Below are positions 53,911 through 62,668 of a stretch of DNA of 64,000 nucleotides, piece by piece. A model generated the notes under the pieces. The model was not told the DNA's origin, searched no databases, and saw only the letters and a program-made list of their open reading frames with translations. A program made the translations under genes and the position numbers. Location of the stretch: contig JAFECQ010000003.1 in the NCBI GenBank assembly GCA_018242065.1, positions 124,001 to 188,000 on the forward strand, read 5' to 3'. The first letter of the stretch is position 1, and each line of letters opens with the position of its first letter. Source of the stretch: Pseudomonadota bacterium. Its GTDB lineage: Bacteria; Pseudomonadota; Alphaproteobacteria; UBA9655.

Positions 53911-55902
53911 ATGCCGTATCTTGACCATAATGCGCTCATGAATGAACTTTTTGCAAAATCAACACCCACACCTGAGACATATTCTGCTAAAGACATTGAG
54001 GTTCTTGAGGGATTGGAACCCGTCAGGCGGCGTCCGGGGATGTATATTGGTGGCACTGATGAAAGGGCCCTTCATCACCTTGTCATTGAATTACTTGACA
54101 ATGCAATGGATGAAGCCGTAGCCGGGCATGCCAACCGCATCGATCTTATTGTAAACGAAGATGGATCCATTTCTGTTCAAGATAATGGGCGAGGCATTCC
54201 CATTGATCCTCACCCCAAATTTCCCAATAAATCAGCATTAGAAGTTATCTTAACAACCCTTCACTCGGGGGCTAAATTTGGTGGAAAATCATATAGCACC
54301 TCAGGCGGGCTTCATGGCGTCGGGCTTTCTGTTGTTAATGCTCTCTCTACTCGATTGATTGTTGAGGTATTCTCAAAACGTGAGATTTGGAAGCAAGAAT
54401 ATGTTGAAGGGCACCCAGTTACACCTCTTGAAAATAAAGGCCCAAGTTCTCAACGTAGCGGAACAAGAATTACATTTTATCCTGACTCTAAAATATTTGG
54501 AGAAGAGGCGCGCTTTAAACCATCAACCCTTTACAAGATAGCACGATCAAAAGCCTATCTTTTTAAAGGCGTTACAATTCATTGGCAATGCTATCAAGTG
54601 AGTAATCACGACGCGCCGCCTGCACAAGCTGTCTTTCATTTCCCCGGAGGGCTTTCGGATTTTTTAGATGAAGTGTTGCAAGGAGCTCCTCTGGCTACCC
54701 CAACATCTTTCACAGGAGAATCAGCCTTTTCTGAAGGGGAGGGGCGTGTAGAATGGGCCGTCGCGTGGCCATTAGAAGGGGAAGGGTTTTGCACATCTTA
54801 TTGCAATACCATTCTTACCCCCGAAGGAGGAACCCATGAAAATGGTTTTCGCCAAGCCATTGTCAAAGCCCTGCGCGCTTATGGAGAGCTTGTTGGAAAT
54901 AAAAAGGCAACAGGATTAACAGCGGAAGATTGCTTTGGAAGTGCGGCCTGCGTTTTATCTGTTTTTCTGAGAGAGCCCCAATTTCAAGGTCAAACAAAAG
55001 AAAAACTCGTTTCGCAGGAAGCAACTCGTTTCATCGAGTCAACTTTAAAAGATCATTTTGATCACTGGCTGACCGCAAATCCTGAAGCAGGGCACTCTTT
55101 ACTTGATTATGTCATTGAGCAAATGGAAGAGCGTTTGCGTCGTAAACAATCAAAAGAAATCAGCCGCGCATCAGCGACTCGAAAGTTACGCCTCCCAGGA
55201 AAATTAGCAGACTGTAGTATCGAATCTGCAGAAGGAACGGAAGTATTTCTGGTCGAAGGGGACTCAGCAGGGGGATCAGCCAAACAAGCCCGCAACAGGA
55301 AAACACAGGCAATTCTTCCCTTACGTGGGAAAATTCTGAATGTCGCCAGCGCAACAATTGATAAAATGAAGGCGAACCAAGAAATCGCCGACATGATTCT
55401 TGCTCTTGGATGTGGCGTTGGTAAAGATTGCGATCCAAAGAAGCTACGTTATGAACGCGTTATCATTATGACGGACGCAGATGTGGATGGTGCTCACATT
55501 GCATCTCTTTTAATCACCTTCTTTTTTCAACAAATGCGTCCTGTTGTTGAGGCGGGATACCTTTATTTAGCCCAGCCTCCCTTATACCGCCTAACCTATG
55601 GGGGAAAAAGCATCTATGCGCATGATGATGCCCACCGTGAACGCCTTTTAGCGACTGAGTTTAAGGGAGCTAAAAAAGTGGATGTGAGTCGTTTTAAAGG
55701 GCTTGGAGAGATGCCAGCTATTCAACTCAAAGAAACAACAATGGATCCTCAAAAGCGGGTTTTGCAAAGAGTTCTCATTCCATCCGATGTCAATATGCAA
55801 GACATCACTTCTTTCGTAGATGATCTTATGGGCCGTAGTCCTGAAAAGCGCTTTGCGTATATTCAAGAGAATGCTCAATTTGTTAGAGATTTAGATGTTT
55901 AG
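53911..55902 (+). CDS. parE: DNA topoisomerase IV subunit B
   Basis: This 663-residue type IIA ATPase subunit decatenates chromosomes with ParC. The start YSAKDIEVLEGLEPVRRRPGMYIGGTDERALHHL is closer to alphaproteobacterial ParE than GyrB; the GHKL motif DNAMDEAV, DNGRGIP, GGLHGVGLSVVNALS, and Toprim EGDSAGGSAKQARNR and DADVDGAHI follow. An internal ATG at 53938 is a possible alternative start. It stands alone on the plus strand. Confidence 0.95.
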   Translation: MPYLDHNALMNELFAKSTPTPETYSAKDIEVLEGLEPVRRRPGMYIGGTDERALHHLVIELLDNAMDEAVAGHANRIDLIVNEDGSISVQDNGRGIPIDPHPKFPNKSALEVILTTLHSGAKFGGKSYSTSGGLHGVGLSVVNALSTRLIVEVFSKREIWKQEYVEGHPVTPLENKGPSSQRSGTRITFYPDSKIFGEEARFKPSTLYKIARSKAYLFKGVTIHWQCYQVSNHDAPPAQAVFHFPGGLSDFLDEVLQGAPLATPTSFTGESAFSEGEGRVEWAVAWPLEGEGFCTSYCNTILTPEGGTHENGFRQAIVKALRAYGELVGNKKATGLTAEDCFGSAACVLSVFLREPQFQGQTKEKLVSQEATRFIESTLKDHFDHWLTANPEAGHSLLDYVIEQMEERLRRKQSKEISRASATRKLRLPGKLADCSIESAEGTEVFLVEGDSAGGSAKQARNRKTQAILPLRGKILNVASATIDKMKANQEIADMILALGCGVGKDCDPKKLRYERVIIMTDADVDGAHIASLLITFFFQQMRPVVEAGYLYLAQPPLYRLTYGGKSIYAHDDAHRERLLATEFKGAKKVDVSRFKGLGEMPAIQLKETTMDPQKRVLQRVLIPSDVNMQDITSFVDDLMGRSPEKRFAYIQENAQFVRDLDV

Positions 55903-55963
55903 AGCTCTTTTTTTGTCATTCCTGCGAAAGCGCACAGGTGTCCGGGGGAAATTATAAAAACTT

Positions 55964-56127
55964 CGTCATCCCGGGAGCTAGGAAATCTTGCTCTCTTGAG
56001 AGCTTAGATTTTCTTGCTACCCGGGACCTATGTGATATTTTGTATCAAAAAATTAGATGGGTCCCGGGTATTAATCAACCCTAATGCTCGCATAAGCTCG
56101 CAAAGGGTTGTTAAATCCCGGGATGAC
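55964..56127. repeat. Dispersed palindromic repeat, family B (copy 2)
   Basis: It begins CGTCATCCCGGGAGC and ends TCCCGGGATGAC, with inner TACCCGGGACCTATG / GATGGGTCCCGGGTA pair and the TAATCAACCCTAATGC phrase shared with copy 1. It follows parE by about 60 bases; a CCTGCGAAAGCGCACAGG hairpin fragment (about 55921-55938) precedes it. Nothing else is seen in the 55903-56320 gap. Confidence 0.85.
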
Positions 56128-56320
56128 AAAGTTTTTTTATAATTTTCTCCGGATACTACTGAACCTTTATCCAAATTCCACCGCGCTTTCAACTATATTT
56201 CCTTCTTCTTATGCCTCACTTTTGCAGCAGGTTCTAAGTTCTTTACGAAAAAATGTTTCTATACTAAAATTATAATAATTAAATAATTTCCTAAACAGGG
56301 ATTAAAACGAGGAGATATTC

Positions 56321-56629
56321 ATGAGGCAAGGCTTTGTTCAATGTATTTTAATAGCTCTCGTCCTATTGTTTTCAAACGTAGCAAAAGCCTGTGATGAAAA
56401 GTCTTCCACACCTTATGCGTGTTGTATGATTGAAGGCCAGTCGCTTTCTAAGGACACAAAAACATTAAAAGTTCCTACGAAAGTTTGTTCTTCAGGAAAA
56501 TCATATTGTAGTAAAGAAGAGTGCTCTCCTGCTCATGAACTCAACAAACTTCAACCAGGTGATATTGATAGGTGTGAACCTAATAAATTTAATCAATGTA
56601 CCTGTTGTCACCACCACCCAACTTCATAA
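56321..56629 (+). CDS. Exported protein with ten cysteines and a CTCCHHH end
   Basis: The 102-residue protein has a signal peptide (cleavage near AKA|CD at 23) and a clear site (GAGGAG six bases before ATG). Mature cysteines are C24, C34, C35, C56, C63, C68, C85, C93, C95 and C96, followed by H97-H99. The density (10 Cys in 79 residues) with terminal HHH suggests metal binding, disulfides or a precursor for cysteine modification. It is not a recognised family. It is flanked by family B repeats on both sides. Confidence 0.75.
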   Translation: MRQGFVQCILIALVLLFSNVAKACDEKSSTPYACCMIEGQSLSKDTKTLKVPTKVCSSGKSYCSKEECSPAHELNKLQPGDIDRCEPNKFNQCTCCHHHPTS

Positions 56630-56633
56630 GCTT

Positions 56634-56676
56634 CACCATCTTCTTTCTAATCTCACCAATCATTTTGGCTGGGTTA
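56634..56676 (-). pseudogene. Fragment of the sdhB 3' end
   Basis: The sequence is nearly identical to the end of sdhB at 57112-57155, differing at a few bases. Its minus-strand frame reads NPAKMIGEIRKKMV where SdhB reads [14 protein letters not shown]. Only about 15-20 codons remain. It lies after the Cys-rich gene; the two copies are separated by the nested palindromic repeat at 56791-57050. Confidence 0.7.
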
Positions 56677-56790
56677 ATCTCTATAAACCAGCCAAGAACC
56701 GACTATATTGATCTTCATGAAACGTAAGCGTAGAATTTCTATAATTGATCCATTCTAAAGAAATAGCTTTATAAACTTTCCAAAAAGTTC

Positions 56791-57050
56791 CGTCATCCCG
56801 GGACTTAGAAAAGCCAGTTTTCTGTGTCATCCTCGCGAAGGCGAGGATCCAACAAATGGTGTCCTTGATAATGTCTTATTATGTCTATCGAAGGTTGAAG
56901 TCGAAGTTAATTTCAAACGCAACTCCAACGCGAAAAGGTTTGTGCGAAACCCCATAATGGTTGGATCCTCGCCTTCGCGAGGATGACAAAAAAAGAGAAA
57001 AGACCAGCGAACGTCAGTGAACATTGAATTTCCCAGCTCCCGGGATGACG
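56791..57050. repeat. Family B repeat (copy 3), split by an inner repeat
   Basis: The outer ends are CGTCATCCCGGGACT (56791-56805) and AGCTCCCGGGATGACG (57035-57050), the family B termini. The interior is taken up by another palindromic element (56825-56988). This is a nested arrangement: one repeat inserted into another. Confidence 0.8.
56825..56988. repeat. Inner palindromic repeat with 29-bp perfect inverted arms (family C)
   Basis: Bases 56825-56853 are the exact reverse complement of 56960-56988 (arms start TGTCATCCTCGCGAAGG). Each arm also contains the hairpin CCTCGCGAAGGCGAGG. The 106-base interior includes no gene. No target duplication was recognised. Between them 56630-57096 holds no credible gene. 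Confidence 0.85.
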
Positions 57051-57096
57051 AAAGTTTATAAGGTTAATTTATCTGATTATTATACGGAACTTCATT

Positions 57097-57879
57097 TCAC
57101 CCCACCCGTTCGACCATCTTCTTTTTAATCTCACCAATCGCTTTGGCTGGGTTCAGATCTTTCGGGCAAGTTTTGGTACAATTCATAATTGTATGACAGC
57201 GATAAAGCTTAAAAGGATCTTCGAGATTATCCAGACGTTCTCCCGTCGCCTCATCCCGACTATCTGCAATCCAACGATAGGATTGAAGGAGGGTTGCAGG
57301 GCCAAGGTATTTATCCCCATTCCACCAATAGCTCGGACAGCTTGTTGAGCAACAAAAGCAAAGGATACACTCCCACAGTCCGTCTAATTTTGCGCGTTCT
57401 TCTTTGCTTTGAAGACGTTCCTTGTCAGGAGGAGGATCCTCTGATGACTGAAGCCAAGGTTTAATTGAATCATATTGAGAGTAAGCAAAACTCAAATCTG
57501 GAATAAGGTCTTTTATGACATAAAGATGTGGCAGGGGAGTCACTTTAATATCACTTTTGCATTCATCAATATGCTTGATACAAGCCAACGTATTCGTGCC
57601 ATCAATATTCATAGCACAAGATCCACATATTCCCTCACGACAAGACCTTCGAAAGGTGAGGGTGGTATCAACTTCATTTTTTATCTTAATAAGGGCGTCA
57701 AGGACCATCGGCCCACATTCATCCAAATTAATTTCATAAATATCCCAACGGGGGTTTTCCTGACTATCTGGATCATAGCGGTAAATTTGAAAAACCTTCA
57801 TCCGAGGGCCTTTTGTCGGAGATGGGTAAGTTTTTCCTTTTTGAATCCGTGAGTTAGGAGGAAGACGAAGTTGTACCAT
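57097..57879 (-). CDS. sdhB: Succinate dehydrogenase iron-sulfur subunit
   Basis: SdhB carries three Fe-S clusters that pass electrons from SdhA to ubiquinone. From ATG 57879 (GGGAGC site) the protein has 260 residues: [2Fe-2S] ligands in [22 protein letters not shown], and [4Fe-4S] and [3Fe-4S] ligands in [28 protein letters not shown]. Last gene of sdhCDAB. A frame to 57927 overlaps sdhA and is not needed. Confidence 0.97.
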   Translation of the reverse strand: MVQLRLPPNSRIQKGKTYPSPTKGPRMKVFQIYRYDPDSQENPRWDIYEINLDECGPMVLDALIKIKNEVDTTLTFRRSCREGICGSCAMNIDGTNTLACIKHIDECKSDIKVTPLPHLYVIKDLIPDLSFAYSQYDSIKPWLQSSEDPPPDKERLQSKEERAKLDGLWECILCFCCSTSCPSYWWNGDKYLGPATLLQSYRWIADSRDEATGERLDNLEDPFKLYRCHTIMNCTKTCPKDLNPAKAIGEIKKKMVERVG

Positions 57880-57892
57880 AAATAAGCTCCCT

Positions 57893-59683
57893 TTAATAAA
57901 CGCGTTTCTTGGGTGGAATAACATCAACTTCAGGACTTAAAGTATACAGATGAACGGGACGATAAGTGAATGAAACTTTATCTTCTTTAAGGCGCGCCAC
58001 CGTATGTTTCATCCAATTTACATCATCACGTTCTGGATAGTCCTCTCGAGCATGGGCTCCCCGACTTTCCGTACGGTTAAGCGCTGAGTTGATCGTAACA
58101 AGGGATTGTTGAAGCAGATTTTCAAGCTCCAGCGCTTCCACAAGATCACTATTCCAAACCATGGATCGGTCACTCAATTGAATATCTTTGTAGGAGGCAA
58201 CGATATCTTTAATCTTATGAACACCAACTTCCATAAGCTCTTGAGTTCGAAAAACAGCACAATGATTTTGCATCGCTCGTTGCATATTAAGACGAATTTC
58301 CGCTGTCTTTAAAGAGCCTTTTGAATGACGAAGGTGATCTAGCTTTGCAATGGCTTCGTCTCCATCTTGAGATCTCAAAGGCTTCACATTTTTTTCTTTG
58401 GAAATGACTTCTTTTGCTCGATAAGCAGCCGCACGCCCAAAAACAACCAAGTCAAGAAGTGAGTTGGTCCCCAAACGATTTGCTCCATGGACAGAAACAC
58501 AGGCCCCCTCGCCAATAGCCATCAAACCAGGAACAACTTTTTCGGGATTTTGATCTGTCGGATTAACCACTTCCGCCAAGTGATTCGTCGGAACACCTCC
58601 CATATTGTAATGCACCGTTGGTAAAACCGGAATTGGTTCTTTTGTTGCATCAACGCCTGCGAAGATACGTGCCGTTTCCGTAATACCTGGTAAGCGCTCA
58701 TGAATGACTTTAGGATCAAGGTGTTCAAGATGAAGATTTACATAGTCTTTTAAAGGCCCTACGCCTCGTCCTTCATTGAGTTCAATGGTGATTGCTCGAC
58801 TAACAACATCGCGGGATGCTAGATCTTTTGCATGGGGGGCATAGCGTTCCATAAACCGCTCCCCCTCACTATTCGTGAGATAACCACCTTCACCGCGCGC
58901 TCCTTCGGACATTAAACATCCTGCCCCATAAATGCCTGTGGGGTGAAATTGAACGAATTCCATATCTTGCAGCGGAAGACCTGCACGCAGAATCATTCCA
59001 TTGCCATCTCCCGTGCAGGTATGAGCAGAAGTACAAGAAAGGTAGGTTCGTCCATACCCGCCAGTGGCAAGGACAACAATATGCGCTGCAAAACGATGAA
59101 GACTTCCATCTTCTAAATTCCAGGCAACCACGCCGCGGCAAATCCCTTCATCATCCATAATCAAATCTATCACAAAATACTCAATGAAAAACTGAGCCTT
59201 ATGCTTAAGAGATTGCTGATAAAGTGTATGTAAAATCGCGTGCCCTGTTTTATCAGCAGCTGAACAAGCTCGCTGAGCCATAGATTCGCCGCTGTTCAGA
59301 GTATGACCCCCAAATTTTCGTTGATAAATTTTTCCTTCATCTGTACGAGAAAAAGGAACGCCCATATGCTCCAGTTCGATCACCGCTGGAACCGCATTCC
59401 GACACATGTATTCAATGGCGTCCTGATCCCCTAGCCAATCAGAACCTTTTACCGTGTCATACATATGAAAACGCCAATTATCACCATCTCCCATATTATT
59501 GAGAGCGGCACTAATGCCACCTTGGGCTGCAACCGTGTGACTTCGTGTTGGAAATACTTTTGTGATTGAAGCTGTCTTAAGTCCTTGTGCCGCCATCCCT
59601 AGTGTCGCCCTTAAACCAGCGCCGCCTGCACCAACCACCACAACATCATAGGTATGATCAATGATTTGATATTCTTTTGTCAT
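57893..59683 (-). CDS. sdhA: Succinate dehydrogenase flavoprotein subunit
   Basis: The 596-residue FAD protein oxidises succinate. FAD loop [12 protein letters not shown] is near the N terminus, the flavinylated histidine lies in [15 protein letters not shown], the active site has HPTG and RGEGG, and the C-terminal capping is complete. 13 bases from sdhB. Confidence 0.98.
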   Translation of the reverse strand: MTKEYQIIDHTYDVVVVGAGGAGLRATLGMAAQGLKTASITKVFPTRSHTVAAQGGISAALNNMGDGDNWRFHMYDTVKGSDWLGDQDAIEYMCRNAVPAVIELEHMGVPFSRTDEGKIYQRKFGGHTLNSGESMAQRACSAADKTGHAILHTLYQQSLKHKAQFFIEYFVIDLIMDDEGICRGVVAWNLEDGSLHRFAAHIVVLATGGYGRTYLSCTSAHTCTGDGNGMILRAGLPLQDMEFVQFHPTGIYGAGCLMSEGARGEGGYLTNSEGERFMERYAPHAKDLASRDVVSRAITIELNEGRGVGPLKDYVNLHLEHLDPKVIHERLPGITETARIFAGVDATKEPIPVLPTVHYNMGGVPTNHLAEVVNPTDQNPEKVVPGLMAIGEGACVSVHGANRLGTNSLLDLVVFGRAAAYRAKEVISKEKNVKPLRSQDGDEAIAKLDHLRHSKGSLKTAEIRLNMQRAMQNHCAVFRTQELMEVGVHKIKDIVASYKDIQLSDRSMVWNSDLVEALELENLLQQSLVTINSALNRTESRGAHAREDYPERDDVNWMKHTVARLKEDKVSFTYRPVHLYTLSPEVDVIPPKKRVY

Positions 59684-59693
59684 GAATTTTCTT

Positions 59694-60071
59694 TCAACTT
59701 AAAAATACTTTAAAAATAGAGACGATTGCCAAAAGGGACATCAACAAACTGAGAAGTTTCGTCGCAACAATAAAGCACCATCTCGTTAAGTCATGGGGAA
59801 TGTAATCTTCCCAAATGACCTGCATTCCCAAAGCGCCATGATAAAACAACACAAGAATGAAGGAAATTGCTAACGTAACTGCCCAGGGAGATAAAAACCA
59901 GACGCGTGCTTCTTCAAAAGGAGCGGTAAGAAGGACAATAAACCCTCCGACAAACCAAACCCCAAGAGGGATCAAAGCAATCGCTGTTATCCGTTGCGCA
60001 ATCCAATGATAAACACCACTTTTGGCAGCCCCTAGTCCTTGAGCGCGGCGAAGATTCGATTCGAGTTTCAT
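59694..60071 (-). CDS. sdhD: Succinate dehydrogenase membrane anchor subunit D
   Basis: This 125-residue protein has three membrane helices and the haem-ligand region [16 protein letters not shown] with the conserved HxxxGxxxxxxDY motif. I take ATG 60071, which overlaps the sdhC stop by one base (TAATG), instead of a frame beginning within sdhC at 60149. Anchors SdhAB and binds quinone with SdhC. Confidence 0.94.
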   Translation of the reverse strand: MKLESNLRRAQGLGAAKSGVYHWIAQRITAIALIPLGVWFVGGFIVLLTAPFEEARVWFLSPWAVTLAISFILVLFYHGALGMQVIWEDYIPHDLTRWCFIVATKLLSLLMSLLAIVSIFKVFLS

Positions 60072-60478
60072 TACCAAATTCTCCCCCACAAAAAACCTAA
60101 TATCCAAGCTACACCTGTCAATAAAGTCGACATTGTAACGACCATCCAACCTGTAAATCGAACAGACGAAAGATCATAGCCAATGCCTATATCCCAACAA
60201 AGGTGGCGAATCCCATTACAAAGATGATAAAAAAAAGAAAAGGACCACCCAAAAAGAATAATAAGGCCCAAGGGACTTAGCATCACACTTTGCATGAATT
60301 TATAACTTTCAACCCCCATAGCAAGAGCAAAAAACCATAAGGCCCAGATAACAGATCCGCCATAAAGAACGATTCCTGTCCCGCGATGAAGAATTGAAAG
60401 AAGGGAAGTGATTTGAATTTTATAAATTTGAAGATGAGGTGAGAGAGGCCGTTTTTTTGTATCAAGCTGGAGCATCAT
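60071..60478 (-). CDS. sdhC: Succinate dehydrogenase cytochrome b556 subunit C
   Basis: This 135-residue three-helix protein starts RPLSPHLQIYKIQITSLLSILHRGTG, the SdhC quinone-site serine/arginine signature, and has the haem histidine in YHLCNGIRHLCWD. First gene of the sdhCDAB operon. Confidence 0.96.
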   Translation of the reverse strand: MMLQLDTKKRPLSPHLQIYKIQITSLLSILHRGTGIVLYGGSVIWALWFFALAMGVESYKFMQSVMLSPLGLIILFGWSFSFFYHLCNGIRHLCWDIGIGYDLSSVRFTGWMVVTMSTLLTGVAWILGFLWGRIW

Positions 60479-60544
60479 TGGTCCTTATTGTCTTAATAAT
60501 TTTATGGTTTTACTCCTCTTCTTTTTCGGCGTCAATGTTTCGAG

Positions 60545-61510
60545 CTAACTGTCCCATTCATCGCCCCACTCACAATCTCGTGCAACTGCATAAGCCTCCC
60601 CGTCACTTTTGGCAATAATGCGACGTTCAAGCTGGGCCTCACGTGTACAAAGATCTAAAATGACATGTCCCGTTTTTCGAATAGGGGCTTTAATAATTCT
60701 TGCATCAGGCAGAGGGTGAGATTGAGGAGAGGCGACGAGATATGTGTATTTTTCATCTTCATAAGGCAAAACTCCCTCTTTTGCCCGTCGATGATATTTT
60801 CCCCGTGGAATGCGGACACTAAAATGGCACCAATCTTTGTCTTCTTTAAAAACTTGCTCAACAGGACACTGCCCATTATGAGCACAAGGAGAAATGATGT
60901 GTGCTCCCCAATCTATTAATAATTGACGGGCCGCTAAAATACGCCCAAATCCTTCAGGTGTTCCAGGTTCTATTATAATTAAGAGCTTGTCAGCTGCCCC
61001 AAAAGCCTGTTCTAAAACTTGTGCCTGATCTTTAGACGAGAGTTCATTCAAAACATAAGACATAACAACGGCATCGTGGGAAGGAAAAATTTCTTCCTTT
61101 GTAATGTCATCACGGCACCAAGCAAGCTGAAGGGGATGAAGATTATTTTGAGTTAAATGTTGGCCCAAGCGTAAAAGCTCAATATCCTTTTCAAATAAAG
61201 TTACACGGTGAAGAGCAGGAATAGACTCTTGGGCAGCCCAAGCAAGACTCCCAACCCCAGCTCCTAAGTCGAGAATGGTCTTGATAGATGTGAGGGTTGG
61301 CTCAATACGACGAAAAATTTGGCGTACAACACCATAAGTGGCTGGAAGCCGGGCTGCAATATAGGCCTGCCTGTGGGCTTGCGTCTCAATGAATTTTCCC
61401 TGAGCATAACGCTTTGTTAAATCATAACAAGCCTCTCTTAACTTATCAGGATTTAAAGTCGCCAGTTCTCGATCAATCGCATTTGATAGTTTTAAAGGAA
61501 GCGTTTCCAC
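60545..61510 (-). CDS. Rsm22/METTL17 family methyltransferase-like protein
   Basis: The 321-residue protein has a SAM-type Rossmann motif (ILDLGAGVGSLAWAA), a conserved N-terminal helical region (YIAARLPATYGVVRQIF), and cysteines in the pattern PCAHNGQCP...DWCHFSVR...LDLCT that match the Fe-S ligands described for mitochondrial METTL17/Rsm22. The family acts in mitochondrial small-subunit ribosome assembly; bacterial roles are not established. It is 66 bases upstream of sdhC on the same strand. Confidence 0.88.
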   Translation of the reverse strand: METLPLKLSNAIDRELATLNPDKLREACYDLTKRYAQGKFIETQAHRQAYIAARLPATYGVVRQIFRRIEPTLTSIKTILDLGAGVGSLAWAAQESIPALHRVTLFEKDIELLRLGQHLTQNNLHPLQLAWCRDDITKEEIFPSHDAVVMSYVLNELSSKDQAQVLEQAFGAADKLLIIIEPGTPEGFGRILAARQLLIDWGAHIISPCAHNGQCPVEQVFKEDKDWCHFSVRIPRGKYHRRAKEGVLPYEDEKYTYLVASPQSHPLPDARIIKAPIRKTGHVILDLCTREAQLERRIIAKSDGEAYAVARDCEWGDEWDS

Positions 61511-61689
61511 ATTTTTCTCCCAACAATTCCTTTTAAATATTAAACCATGATTAGACTTAAGTAGCTATTGAAAAATTTTCCCTTCTTTTTTGTCTTTGAA
61601 CTAAGTCTATGTTATTCTTAATCTATAAACTAGAACAGGGCGGCATATTTCAAACCTCCTTATCAAGACGTAAGAGAACCAGACAGATA

Positions 61690-62598
61690 ATGAAGATCAG
61701 AAACCATATTGGTAATAATTTCTTAATCGATCTAGAGCGTGACTCCGTCTTGCTTGATGCCATTAGCAATGGTGTTACAATTACTGACCAAAACTCTTCT
61801 ATTATCTATACAAATGCTGCTTTTACAAAAATTACAGGCTATTCGAAAGAGGAAGCAAAAGGCCAAAACCCGGGAATTCTTCATTCTGGGCGCCATAATG
61901 AGAAATTTTTTAAAAGCATGTGGAAAAAGATTCTAACTCAGGGGCATTGGGAGGGAGAAATATGGAACAGACGCAAATCTGGAGAAATTTATCCTGAATT
62001 TTTAACAATTTCCAAAATTCAACCCGCTAATTCAACTCATATTTTTTATATCGGTGTTTTTTCTGACATTAGCTTTTTAAAAAAAGATCTTAAGAAAAAC
62101 TTACATTTAGCCTTTTACGATCCTCTCACCCATCTCCCCAATAGAAACTTATATCTTAATCGCATATCTCATCTTGTTGAAAACAAACGCAAACCTGAGA
62201 TACCTCTTGCTGTTTTTTACATGGACCTTGATAAGTTTAAGCAAGTTAATGATACCTATGGGCACTGTGTTGGAGATAAATTATTAGCCATAGCAGGTAA
62301 GCGTCTTGCATCAACAGTCCGAAAAGGAGATACAATCGCAAGAGCTGGAGGAGACGAATTTACTGCAATTTTAACCAATGTAGATAATAAAATATCTGCT
62401 ACTCAGTTTGCCCAAAGAATATTAGAAACCATAGAGAAACCTTTCTTAATTGATGAGTATACAATTCATATTTCAATTAGTATCGGGATAAGTTTTTATC
62501 CGGGGGATGCGGACAGTATCGAAGATTTGCTTACAAATGCTGACAAGGCTATGTATAAAGCAAAAAAAAGCGGCACAAAAATTGCTTACAGCAAATAA
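61690..62598 (+). CDS. PAS-GGDEF diguanylate cyclase
   Basis: From ATG 61690 the protein has 302 residues; an earlier in-frame ATG at 61609 would add 27 that match nothing. A PAS domain (about 18-130: LLDAISNGVTITDQNSSIIYTNAAFTKITGYS) is followed by a GGDEF domain with DPLTHLPNRN, MDLDKFKQVNDTYGH and the active-site RAGGDEF. No inhibitory RxxD is apparent just ahead of it. It would make c-di-GMP, opposing the EAL protein at 21.6 kb. No membrane segment, so it is cytosolic. Confidence 0.92.
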   Translation: MKIRNHIGNNFLIDLERDSVLLDAISNGVTITDQNSSIIYTNAAFTKITGYSKEEAKGQNPGILHSGRHNEKFFKSMWKKILTQGHWEGEIWNRRKSGEIYPEFLTISKIQPANSTHIFYIGVFSDISFLKKDLKKNLHLAFYDPLTHLPNRNLYLNRISHLVENKRKPEIPLAVFYMDLDKFKQVNDTYGHCVGDKLLAIAGKRLASTVRKGDTIARAGGDEFTAILTNVDNKISATQFAQRILETIEKPFLIDEYTIHISISIGISFYPGDADSIEDLLTNADKAMYKAKKSGTKIAYSK

Positions 62599-62668
62599 GT
62601 AAGATAGTAAGACACCGATTTATTCTTTAGAAACAGCAACAACTGCATTTGTCATGCCGTAGATTTAA

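Noticed and set aside
56827-57024. Minus-strand 65-codon frame
   Set aside because: It is entirely made of the nested repeat (arms and interior).
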